From the NCBI GenBank assembly GCA_019136335.1, contig JAGVUK010000247.1, forward strand, positions 1 to 8,963: 8,963 nucleotides of DNA, given 5' to 3'. This DNA is from Methanomicrobiales archaeon. Lineage in GTDB: Archaea > Halobacteriota > Methanomicrobia > Methanomicrobiales > Methanoculleaceae. The position numbers and the translations under genes were made by a program. Shown here one piece after another: positions 1 to 5,460 of this stretch. Within the stretch, counting starts at the first letter, position 1. Every line of letters starts with the position of its first letter. The notes beneath the pieces were generated by a model. The model worked only from the letters and a program-made list of their open reading frames with translations. It searched no databases and was not told the DNA's origin.

Positions 1-1
1 T

Positions 2-241
2 GGGGACGAGGTGACCGCACTCCCCCTCGAGTGCGCCGGGCTGATGTCGGCCCTCCCCTACGAGGAGGTCGCGCGAAGCCTCGCGGCCCTCGAGGAGCAC
101 GCCCGGCGGCTCGGGGCGATCGAAAACTCCTTCATGTACCTCTCGTTCCTTGCCCTGACCGTCATCCCCGATATCCGGGTCACGGAGCGGGGGGTCTTTG
201 ACGTCCGGGCCTTTGAGGACGTTGCGCTCTTTTTGGGGTGA
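2..241 (+). CDS. ade: adenine deaminase, C-terminal fragment
   Basis: This is the 3' end of a gene entering from the left edge; the frame is open from base 2 and stops with TGA at 239-241. About 79 residues are visible. They match the conserved tail of the adenine deaminase (Ade/AdeC) family of the amidohydrolase superfamily: a CAGLMS segment, a charged helix (EEVARSLAALEEHARRLG), then SFMYLSFLALTVIPDIRVTERGVFDV, split here as SFMYLSFLALTVIP and DIRVTERGVFDV. Known members carry the pattern PFMTLSFLALPVIPELKLTD at the same place. The enzyme deaminates adenine to hypoxanthine and ammonia in purine salvage, in the cytoplasm. The metal-binding catalytic domain lies outside the window, so activity cannot be judged. 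The next gene is convergent, 58 bp away. Confidence 0.85.
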   Translation, partial: GDEVTALPLECAGLMSALPYEEVARSLAALEEHARRLGAIENSFMYLSFLALTVIPDIRVTERGVFDVRAFEDVALFLG

Positions 242-250
242 GGAGGGCTC

Positions 251-268
251 GCCGGGGCAGTCCCCGGT
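251..268 (+). terminator. short GC hairpin after adenine deaminase
   Basis: A 6-bp perfect stem, CCGGGG (252-257) with CCCCGG (262-267), closes a 4-nt CAGT loop and can be extended by a G-T pair at 251/268. It lies about 10 nt past the adenine deaminase stop, between two convergent genes. No T-tract follows, so a termination role is only positional inference. GC-rich DNA forms such stems by chance. Confidence 0.25.
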
Positions 269-299
269 CCCCGCTGCACCCATACGCCCGCTCCGCCCC

Positions 300-1030
300 T
301 TACCCGAACACCGGCACGGCGCCCGGCGCCAGCACCGCGATCAGGAGGAGGATGAGGGGTTGGTGCAGGAAGTAGATGAAGAGCGAGTGCCGGCCGAGGA
401 GCGAGAACGGCCGGGCAAACGCCGGTTCCGCCGCCGCCCTTCCGGGTAGTAGAGCGCCCCGAAGGCCATGCCGGCGAGGACGAGGCCGAACCAGGGGAGG
501 AGCGGCACGTAATCGAGGCTCGCGAAGGATTCCGGGTGGATCCCGAGCCAGAGGAGAGGCCACGGGCCTGGGACGGCGTTTGTGGCGTAGCCGGCGAGGA
601 TGCAGGCGATGCTCGCGAGGATGAGATCCGTTGGTTTGAGCCGCGCAAACAGCGGCGCGAGAAGGATTGCAACCCCGATGAAGTGCAGGATGCCGAAGAC
701 GACGTAGGTGGACGGAAGGAAGAGCCAGGTGACGGCGGTGATGATGAGACCGTAGCCGAATATCGAGAGGCCGCGCCGGACATACTTGAGCGCAAGGTCG
801 CGCCGGGTGAGGCGCCGGGCGGCCCGGGCGTAGCTGATGGTAAAGGAGACCCCGACGATGAAGATGAACGTCGATGCGGTCAGGTAGGCGAGCATACGGA
901 GAAACCCGCCGGAGACAGAGAGTGGCAGGACGCCGAAGAAGTTGAGGTCGAAAGCGGAGTGAAAGATGATCATCGTCACGACGGCGGTCCCCCGGGCGAC
1001 GTCGATCTCCCAGTAGCGCTCCCCCCGCAC
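300..1030 (-). pseudogene. DUF1624 (heparan-alpha-glucosaminide N-acetyltransferase-like) membrane protein, frameshifted
   Basis: A polytopic membrane protein of the DUF1624/HGSNAT-like acyltransferase family, recognised from its N-terminus RYWEIDVARGTAVVTMIIFH followed by SAFDLNFFGV. The chosen start is GTG at 1028-1030, 11 nt after the upstream stop and preceded by GGGAG. About 199 residues are readable, with hydrophobic segments near 13-33, 47-65, 88-106, 110-130, 135-150 and 178-193. Candidate catalytic or conserved histidines are H24 and H116. At about residue 199 (bases 427-436, a short GCC repeat) this frame becomes Arg/Ser-rich nonsense. The expected C-terminus, LLGRHSLFIYFLHQP plus a last hydrophobic helix, continues in another frame to TAA at 300-302. 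One base appears to be missing relative to an intact gene of about 243 codons. The cause may be a sequencing error, a real mutation or frame-switching. The reaction and substrate in archaea are unknown; the family names an acyl transfer to sugars at the membrane. Confidence 0.8.
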
Positions 1031-1041
1031 GGCTCCCGTCG

Positions 1042-1200
1042 TCAGAAGAACCTTCTCCGGACGGGAGCGCCGCAGGCGGGGCAGGTCTTCGTCCCGGCGA
1101 TCTCGGCGCTCTGCTCCGCGGTCGGTTCGTTGTAAATCCGGGAGAAACCGCACCCCCTGCTGCACTCAAGGACGATGAACGGGCTACATATCCGGCCCAC
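1042..1200 (-). CDS. small Cys-rich zinc-ribbon-like protein (52 aa)
   Basis: A short ORF from GTG at 1198-1200 to TGA at 1042-1044. An in-frame TGA at 1207-1209 blocks any longer start. GGGGTGA lies 6 nt before the GTG, a good archaeal ribosome binding site. The 52 residues contain C13xxxC17 (ECSRGCGF) and C40xxC43 (TCPACGAPV), spaced like the two knuckles of a zinc ribbon, with a middle stretch EPTAEQSAEIAG and a basic tail RRRFF. A further Cys sits at position 5. No specific family is recognised. It lies directly upstream of the DUF1624 gene with an 11-nt gap and probably shares its mRNA. A longer ATG-started reading of the DUF1624 frame also crosses this region, but its residues there are Arg/Asp-rich and unlike a protein. 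Zinc binding is inferred from cysteine spacing only. Confidence 0.6.
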   Translation of the reverse strand: MGRICSPFIVLECSRGCGFSRIYNEPTAEQSAEIAGTKTCPACGAPVRRRFF

Positions 1201-1260
1201 GCTCTCTCACCCCATCTTCCTGCCACACCATAGTCTACATGCTCATGGAAGGACTACCGG

Positions 1261-1299
1261 ATAAGTATTTACCCGTGGGCCCGGGAGAAGCACTATTAT
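1261..1299. promoter_or_regulatory. putative divergent archaeal promoter region
   Basis: The only AT-rich stretch between the zinc-ribbon gene (-) and the marker 8 gene (+) is ATAAGTATTTA at 1261-1271. It can be read as a TATA-like element in either direction, giving leaders of about 40 nt (minus) and 30 nt (plus) if transcription starts about 25 nt away. A second element, CTATTATT at 1292-1299, would instead place the plus-strand start almost at ATG 1325. The plus gene has only AGGT directly abutting its ATG, too close for a normal Shine-Dalgarno pairing, so the second option (near-leaderless) fits well. Confidence 0.4.
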
Positions 1300-1324
1300 T
1301 CCCCGTCCACGCCCAACCTCAGGT

Positions 1325-2182
1325 ATGAGCGACCGTGACGAACACATCGTAGAAGCCGCCGGCAGGTGCCGGGTCGTCATCCGGAACGGCCGGGTGGTCG
1401 AGGTCGGGACGCCGCAGATAAACGACTGCCCGCTGGCACGGCGGTTCGCCTGCCCGGTCGAGGAGATGACGCCGGACGCGGTACGGCGAAACATCGAAGC
1501 GCGCATCCGGTCCTTCGGGATGTGCACGCCGGAGCGCGAAGTCCTTGCCGGGCCGGACTTCGTCATCTTCGGGGCCTCAGAACTCCTGAGCAGTGCCGTC
1601 CGGCGGGGAGACCTCGATGCCGCGGTGATCGTCTCCGATGGGGCCGGAACGCTGGTCGCCCGGAGCCCCGCCCTCATCCAGGGGATCGGCGGCCGGATGT
1701 CCGGCCTCGTGAAGACGAGCCCCATCCCCGCGGTGATCGCGCGGATCGAAGAGAACGGTGGTGTGGTCCTCGACCCGGAGACCGCCGCCATCGACCAGGC
1801 CGCCGGCGTCGCCCTCGCGGCAACGCTCGGCCACCGCCGGATCGCCGTGACCACCGCAGTTGCCGCCGAAGCGGCGGCTATCCGGGAGCGGTTCCCGGAT
1901 GCCGTGATCGTCGCCGTCCACACGACCGGGATATCGCGGGAGGATGCGGCCCTGATGGCCGGCGCGGCCGATCTGGTCACCGCCTGCGCTTCAAAGCATA
2001 TCCGGGAAGAGGCGGCGAAGACCGCGCTCCTGCAGGCAGGGACGTCGATACCGGTCTTTGCGATGACCCGGGCGGGAAAAGCAGTCATCCTCGGGAAGGT
2101 CGCTGAAACCGACCAGCAGCTCATCGTCCACGGAGCGCGCCTCCCGGTGCCGGGTTCGCAGTCTCCCTCGCCGCTCTGCTGA
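1325..2182 (+). CDS. methanogenesis marker protein 8 (DUF2099 family)
   Basis: This 285-aa cytoplasmic protein is recognised as methanogenesis marker 8 (DUF2099), a family confined to methane-metabolising archaea whose biochemical role is unknown. Diagnostic features are the N-terminal EHIVEAAGRCRVVIRNGRVV and VEVG; C35 and C43 in NDCPLARRFACP; SFGMCTPERE with C67; the VSDGAGT turn at 103-109; and IQGIGGRMSGLVKTSPIPAV at 118-137. The later Rossmann-like part holds AVTTA and VVAVHT-like strands (VIVAVHTTG) and C221 in TACASKH. The length is normal for the family, and ATG 1325 gives the expected N-terminus. It is transcribed alone: the upstream gene is divergent and the downstream gene convergent, with only 4 nt between the two stop codons. 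The family is widely assumed to support methyl-coenzyme M reductase maturation or use, but nothing here shows that. Confidence 0.93.
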   Translation: MSDRDEHIVEAAGRCRVVIRNGRVVEVGTPQINDCPLARRFACPVEEMTPDAVRRNIEARIRSFGMCTPEREVLAGPDFVIFGASELLSSAVRRGDLDAAVIVSDGAGTLVARSPALIQGIGGRMSGLVKTSPIPAVIARIEENGGVVLDPETAAIDQAAGVALAATLGHRRIAVTTAVAAEAAAIRERFPDAVIVAVHTTGISREDAALMAGAADLVTACASKHIREEAAKTALLQAGTSIPVFAMTRAGKAVILGKVAETDQQLIVHGARLPVPGSQSPSPLC

Positions 2183-2186
2183 CGCC

Positions 2187-2882
2187 TTACCGGCCCGGGA
2201 TGCCAAGGTGGCCCGCGAGCTCGGAGAAGTTCGCAAGGACGATATCGGCCCCGACCTCCGCTGGGCCGCTCCTGCGCCAGTCCCCGTAGGCGGCAAACGC
2301 GGTCACCATCCCAAGGCGCCTCCCCGGGGCGATATCGCGGACCGGGCTGTCGCCCACCATCATCGCCTCCGCCGGGGCCGTATCGAGCCGCCGGAGGGCG
2401 TAGAGGAGAGAGTCGGGCTCCGGCTTTCGTTTTCCCGAGATCTCAGGGGTCACCACGACCTCGAAGAGATCGATGAGCCCGGTCTTCCCGAGCCTCCGGC
2501 GTGCCTGGAACAACTCCGCGTCGGTGGCGACCGCAAGCCCGATACCGGCGTCCGCAAGGCACCGGAGCGTCTCTTCGACGCCCGGGTAGGTCTCGACCAT
2601 ATCGAGTTTCACGTCCTCGTAGGTGCGGCAGCAGACCTCGAACGTCCCCGGATCGTACACCCCGAGACTCTCAAGGTAGTCGCGTATGTTCCTGTGGTCC
2701 TCAAACCCGTAGGCGCCGCTGAGAAACCGCGAGAAAAGCGCTTCAGGGTCGCCGGTCCCGAGGTAGTCGACCACGCACCGGCACGCCTCCCGCTTCGCTC
2801 CGACGAGGTCAAAGAGGGTGTTGTCCATGTCGCAGATGACCGCCTCTACCTTGTTATGCCGAGTGCCGAAAGTTGCCTGCAT
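2187..2882 (-). CDS. HAD-superfamily hydrolase (phosphoglycolate phosphatase-like)
   Basis: A 231-aa cytoplasmic phosphohydrolase of the haloacid dehalogenase superfamily, with all four motifs visible. Motif I is CDMDNTLFD (nucleophile D18, acid/base D20). Motif II is T120 in AVATDAE. Motif III is K153 in GKRKPEPDS. Motif IV is GDSPVRDI (D178, D183). Residues 25-100 form an alpha-helical C1 cap, as in phosphoglycolate phosphatase, beta-phosphoglucomutase and 5'-nucleotidase-like enzymes; the substrate cannot be told. It is the last gene of an operon with the PIN-like and CARF-like genes. Its ATG at 2880-2882 lies 37 nt inside the preceding gene, and no later ATG, GTG or TTG precedes motif I, so the overlap looks real. 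Only a weak GGGAA lies upstream, so translation is probably coupled. If the operon is functional, the enzyme might act on a nucleotide or sugar phosphate, but the link may be incidental. Confidence 0.9.
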   Translation of the reverse strand: MQATFGTRHNKVEAVICDMDNTLFDLVGAKREACRCVVDYLGTGDPEALFSRFLSGAYGFEDHRNIRDYLESLGVYDPGTFEVCCRTYEDVKLDMVETYPGVEETLRCLADAGIGLAVATDAELFQARRRLGKTGLIDLFEVVVTPEISGKRKPEPDSLLYALRRLDTAPAEAMMVGDSPVRDIAPGRRLGMVTAFAAYGDWRRSGPAEVGADIVLANFSELAGHLGIPGR

Positions 2883-3853
2883 ATCCAGAGTTCCCGTGAA
2901 TTTTCACGACAGACCTCATCGTCCCGGAAGCGCACCTTCAGTTCGTCGAGATCGTTGCCCTTCCCGCCGTACTCCCCGAAGATCGTGGTGCCGTTGCAGC
3001 CTATGAACCCGAAGACCGCGGCGAGGTTGAAGAGCAGCCGCCGGAACGCCGGCGCCGTGCAGGTTGTTGCCTCAAGCATGTATGGGCGGTCAAAGTAGAA
3101 GTACTCGAGCCCCTCGGTCATGCAGAGGTCCGCCATGTAGATGTCGGCGGTCAGGAGGACCGGGAGAGCGTACCGCTCCTCCTCGAACTTCCTTAGCGCC
3201 CTGACGATGTTACGGTCGTTCTCCTCCGGGAGGTGCGTGTGCGGGCCTGGCGAGGCTATCTCCGTCGCCCGGTCGCGGATGGTGCGGTACTCTTTCAGCG
3301 CGAGGTATGCCGCTTTCCGGGACCGTTTCATCCGCTTGTTCTCGAGCTCCCCGATGAACTCCCGGCAACCGGGCGCATGCGCTATCATCTCCGCGATCAT
3401 CTTCGCCGGGTACTTGCGGTTGATGGCATACGCGATCTCGTCGCGGACGGTATCGACGATCAGGTAGGAGGCGTGATTGATCCCGGGGTTGTTCGATGCG
3501 AAACCGTGGTAGAAGAGGTTCGTATCCAGGCCGAAGAAGACCGTCTTCTTCAGCTGCCCGTAGGAGGTGCGCATCGCATCAAAGGCGGCCTGGTTCACAT
3601 ACCGGACGATCCCGCTTGCAAACATGCACTCCAGGAAGTCGGCGTAGGTGGGGAGCTCGCCGGCAATCGGCCCGTACCCGGCGAGCCAGCCCTGGAAGGT
3701 TTCCCGGGTGGCGGGCAGTTCAAGCCGAAAGCCGGTCCCTTCGGGGCGCGCGACAAGGAGGTCCCCCTCGTAGAGCGGGTACGAGACCCGGACCTCGCCG
3801 AGGCTGTTGAGGAGGACCTGCAACTCGGCCTCCCTGATGACCACGTCGTTCAC
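2846..3853 (-). CDS. PIN-like domain protein, putative ribonuclease
   Basis: A 335-aa protein of no recognised named family. Residues 104-255 read like a PIN-fold nuclease: a hydrophobic strand ending in FFGLDTNLFY (D110), then YLIVDTVRDEI (E139), ENDRNIVRAL (D213) and VLLTADIYMADL (D237, D242). These acidic positions match the order of the metal-binding residues of PIN ribonucleases. The middle (145-200) is a long basic helical insert with KRMKRSRKAAYLALKEYR. The first 100 residues and the C-terminal 80 (GCNGTTIFGEYGGKGNDLDE) are unassigned. The start is GTG at 3851-3853, which overlaps the stop of the upstream CARF-like gene (GTGA), a classic coupling arrangement. By known PIN biology it would cleave RNA; being paired with a CARF-like sensor suggests ligand-gated activity. 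The CDS is secure, the PIN call is motif-based and the role is inference. Confidence 0.85.
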   Translation of the reverse strand: MNDVVIREAELQVLLNSLGEVRVSYPLYEGDLLVARPEGTGFRLELPATRETFQGWLAGYGPIAGELPTYADFLECMFASGIVRYVNQAAFDAMRTSYGQLKKTVFFGLDTNLFYHGFASNNPGINHASYLIVDTVRDEIAYAINRKYPAKMIAEMIAHAPGCREFIGELENKRMKRSRKAAYLALKEYRTIRDRATEIASPGPHTHLPEENDRNIVRALRKFEEERYALPVLLTADIYMADLCMTEGLEYFYFDRPYMLEATTCTAPAFRRLLFNLAAVFGFIGCNGTTIFGEYGGKGNDLDELKVRFRDDEVCRENSRELWICRQLSALGITR

Positions 3854-4350
3854 GAAAGCGCCCCTGCATCCTCCATGATGTCCCGGATCTCCTGGATCTG
3901 GTGCGGGATCATCATATACGGCTTTGCGACGTCGTCGGTGCTCTTCATGGCGAGGTAGTAGATGTGCCGGATGTCCAGCCCCGCAAGCGAGACCGCGATG
4001 AGCGCCCCGGCGACCGTGACCTTCCTCCCGGAGGTGATATCGATCGCCACGCGGAACCCCTGCCGGATGAAATCCCCGGCAAGCGACCGGATCGTCCGGC
4101 CGGCCTGTACAAAGTCCGCTTCAGGCAGAACCTCCACCCCGATCGCTGGAGAGATCCCGTACCCCTCTGAGACTATCCGGATCGCCTCGGCCGCGGTCGA
4201 TGCGTTCGCCGCGTAAGGTTCTTCGGTGACGATAGCGACCCGTTCGGGGCGCAGCCCCTTCTCCCGCAGGACTGCATGGTACGCGTTGACGAGCGCCCAT
4301 GTCGAGCGCCCGAGAAGTGTTATGTAGACATCGCCGGGGGCGGGCATCAT
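3850..4350 (-). CDS. stand-alone CARF-like Rossmann-fold protein
   Basis: A 166-aa protein that looks like a single CARF (CRISPR-associated Rossmann fold) domain. The first strand and loop VYITLLGRSTWALVNAYH (8-25) are followed by a strand RVAIVTEE, and the hallmark strand-loop VAIDITSGRKVTVAGALIA lies at 101-119. DITSGRK resembles the D-x-T-x-G-x-K loop by which CARF domains hold cyclic oligoadenylate. A strand follows at IRHIYYLAMKS (127-137). There is no effector domain on the same chain; the nuclease-like partner is the next gene, overlapping by 4 nt. Known single-domain CARF proteins act as signal sensors or as ring nucleases that destroy the signal; either is possible. The start ATGATG at 4350 has GTGATC 5 nt upstream, matching the archaeal anti-Shine-Dalgarno, and a TATA box about 35 nt upstream. 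No cas gene is visible. An unrelated Rossmann protein is the main alternative. Confidence 0.85.
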   Translation of the reverse strand: MMPAPGDVYITLLGRSTWALVNAYHAVLREKGLRPERVAIVTEEPYAANASTAAEAIRIVSEGYGISPAIGVEVLPEADFVQAGRTIRSLAGDFIRQGFRVAIDITSGRKVTVAGALIAVSLAGLDIRHIYYLAMKSTDDVAKPYMMIPHQIQEIRDIMEDAGALS

Positions 4351-4355
4351 CGGGG

Positions 4356-4361
4356 GATCAC
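4356..4361 (-). promoter_or_regulatory. Shine-Dalgarno element of the CARF-like gene
   Basis: GTGATC on the minus strand, 5 nt before the first ATG at 4350. It pairs perfectly with the archaeal 16S rRNA tail and decides for the first of the two adjacent ATG codons. Confidence 0.6.
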
Positions 4362-4382
4362 TGCAGAAGACTCGCCCTGCTT

Positions 4383-4392
4383 GCTATATAGG
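4383..4392 (-). promoter_or_regulatory. TATA box of the CARF/PIN/HAD operon
   Basis: CCTATATAGC on the minus strand is a strong archaeal TATA element. A start about 25 nt downstream, near 4362, leaves a leader of roughly 12 nt that just contains the GTGATC site. It should drive all three minus-strand genes, since no other spacer exists between them. Confidence 0.6.
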
Positions 4393-4422
4393 CTTTGCCG
4401 GGAGCCCTCTTCCGGGATGGGA

Positions 4423-4594
4423 TTTTGCGGCAGGCATTCCGGGTCACGTACTTCATCCTTTTTGCTCTCTTTTCTGTTTATCCGTCTCCCCGGGGGCTGT
4501 GCCCGGCATCCGGCCGGATTTTTGCGGCATTTTGCTCCCGGGATGCTCCAGATAAGCCTTTAATGCGAAAGAAATCGCAAAATGTCGCAAAAAA
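4423..4594. repeat. TTTTGCG motif family with a 17-bp inverted repeat
   Basis: TTTTGCGGCA occurs at 4423-4432 and again at 4520-4529 on the plus strand. On the minus strand there are TTTTGCGACA (4583-4592) and TTTTGCGAT (around 4575-4582). The second and third lie in a longer inverted repeat: TTTTTGCGGCATTTTGC at 4519-4535 pairs with 4577-4593 with one mismatch, across a 41-nt loop. The right arm also holds two direct copies of TCGCAAAA 10 bp apart, about one helical turn. The cluster ends just upstream of the TATA-like stretch of the DUF6573-HTH gene, so it may be its operator, or a transcript hairpin. The rest of this spacer is a pyrimidine-rich run (4451-4490) and GC-rich sequence with no gene I can support. 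Confidence 0.5.
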
Positions 4595-4600
4595 TTTGGT

Positions 4601-4612
4601 AAATTTTTTATG
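4601..4612 (+). promoter_or_regulatory. TATA-like element of the DUF6573-HTH gene
   Basis: AAATTTTTTATG is the most AT-rich stretch upstream of ATG 4670 and follows the TTTTGCG motif cluster directly. A start about 25 nt downstream would give a leader of some 35 nt containing GGAGGG at 4655-4660, a ribosome binding site 9 nt before the ATG. Confidence 0.5.
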
Positions 4613-4669
4613 ATGGGTCTCCTCATAGTGGTATAGACGAGGTGAAGACACCCCGGAGGGTTATGTTCC

Positions 4670-5272
4670 ATGGAGATGAGAAGAGGGAGGTTGCGGACAC
4701 CGGCCGAGACCTGGGGGCTGGCGGACCCGGAGCAACAGAGGAAGACGCGTCAGGATGCTATCGATGACGGGGACCTGATCGAGATCACCCAGATGGGCAG
4801 GGATATCGGCATCACCTTCCCTCTCGCGGTCTCGGCACGGGTTGCGCAGAGCATGGTCCCGTTCCCGAACATCCCACAGGAGACCGTTACGGAGAACCTC
4901 TGGGACACCCTCCATGCGTTCAGGGATAAAGCCCTTACGACGACCGCAGAGGAGTTTGAGTTCCAGGCGAGCCTCTACCTCAACGGCCTCGTCCCCACTC
5001 TCACCTTCAAAGCTGCGGTCTCCCCCGGAGATGACGGCGAGCCGGTCATCACCATCATGCTGCCGGATGAGGACTGGGAGACGATCGGGTGCGGCCACCA
5101 CAGCGCAGGCGACCGGATGCTCACCGTCGACGACGTCGCCTCGACCCTGAACTTCACTCCCGGCCGGATCCGGGAGTTCATCCGGGAAGAGCGGATCCCG
5201 GCGGTCAAGTGCGGAGGATCGTGGCGGATCAAGCGATCGGAACTCGAACGGATCATGGACGAAGGTTTCTGA
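4670..5272 (+). CDS. DUF6573-like domain fused to excisionase-type HTH
   Basis: A 200-aa protein with two parts. Residues 25-136 resemble DUF6573, a domain of phages, plasmids and other mobile elements: RQDAIDDGDLIEITQMGRD with GITFPLAVSA, a central LWDTLHAFRDKA helix, and the strand pair TFKAAVSPGDDGEPVITIML ending in PDEDWE. Residues 149-196 form an excisionase/MerR-like winged HTH: MLTVDDVASTLNFTPGRI, then REFIREERIPAVKCGGSWRI and KRSELERIM, the usual helix order with the wing at GGSWRIKRSEL. ATG 4670 is chosen for its GGAGGG site; ATG 4676 is an alternative. The HTH suggests DNA binding, and the gene may control its own promoter, which carries symmetric motifs. The function of DUF6573 is unknown. 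No integrase or other mobile gene lies nearby in the window. Confidence 0.85.
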   Translation: MEMRRGRLRTPAETWGLADPEQQRKTRQDAIDDGDLIEITQMGRDIGITFPLAVSARVAQSMVPFPNIPQETVTENLWDTLHAFRDKALTTTAEEFEFQASLYLNGLVPTLTFKAAVSPGDDGEPVITIMLPDEDWETIGCGHHSAGDRMLTVDDVASTLNFTPGRIREFIREERIPAVKCGGSWRIKRSELERIMDEGF

Positions 5273-5318
5273 ACCGGCGCCGGTATTCCCCTGATCGCCG
5301 GGCGGGCGGCCCGCCCGG
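5273..5318 (+). terminator. double palindrome after the DUF6573-HTH gene
   Basis: Immediately after the TGA stop (5270-5272) lies a perfect 12-bp palindrome, ACCGGCGCCGGT (5273-5284). Thirteen bases later, CCGGGCGGGC (5298-5307) and GCCCGCCCGG (5309-5318) form a perfect 10-bp inverted repeat around one G. Folded RNA would give one or two strong hairpins. There is no T-run directly behind; the nearest AT-rich DNA is at 5386. Position suggests a terminator or 3'-end stabiliser. Confidence 0.4.
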
Positions 5319-5385
5319 TACAGGTATAACCCGGGCACCACGGATGCGGGGGGAAGGAGGGCCGACGCCGGCCTCGTGAGCAAGG

Positions 5386-5440
5386 TAATATTTAAAAGTT
5401 GCCTTCTTGACGGAGCACTGAAAACAAACCTATTTAATTT
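5386..5440 (+). promoter_or_regulatory. tandem TATA-like elements before the HEAT-protein gene
   Basis: TAATATTTAAAAG at 5386-5398 and CTATTTAATTT at 5430-5440 both look like archaeal TATA boxes. The second sits about 26-30 nt before ATG 5461, which would give a leaderless mRNA. That fits the absence of any Shine-Dalgarno (CTCCTT precedes the ATG). The first would give a leader of about 40 nt. Confidence 0.5.
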
Positions 5441-5460
5441 CTAGACGTATAGTTCTCCTT

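Noticed and set aside
58..795. 245-codon minus-strand frame
   Set aside because: It is Ser/Arg/Pro-rich and overlaps both the adenine deaminase tail and the DUF1624 gene, which are supported by family patterns.
1031..1165. ATG at 1165 as start of the DUF1624 protein
   Set aside because: The extra 45 residues are charged and family-unlike, and they overlap the Cys-rich small protein, which has its own good ribosome binding site. GTG 1030 gives the expected N-terminus.
2208..3098. 296-codon plus-strand frame
   Set aside because: It lies opposite the HAD and PIN-like genes, which have clear motifs. Its composition is Arg/Pro-rich and no domain is recognisable.
4615..4660. tRNA-like stretch with a D-arm-like CTCATAGTGGTATAGACGAG
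   Set aside because: No matching 3' acceptor half, no anticodon stem and no GGTTCRA T-arm follow. It sits in the leader of the DUF6573-HTH gene and may be chance or at most a degenerate remnant.
4453..4671. 72-codon minus-strand frame in the 4351-4669 spacer
   Set aside because: It spans the inverted repeat and the promoter of the plus-strand gene, has no ribosome binding site and no recognisable domain. The plus-strand frames in the same spacer fail likewise.
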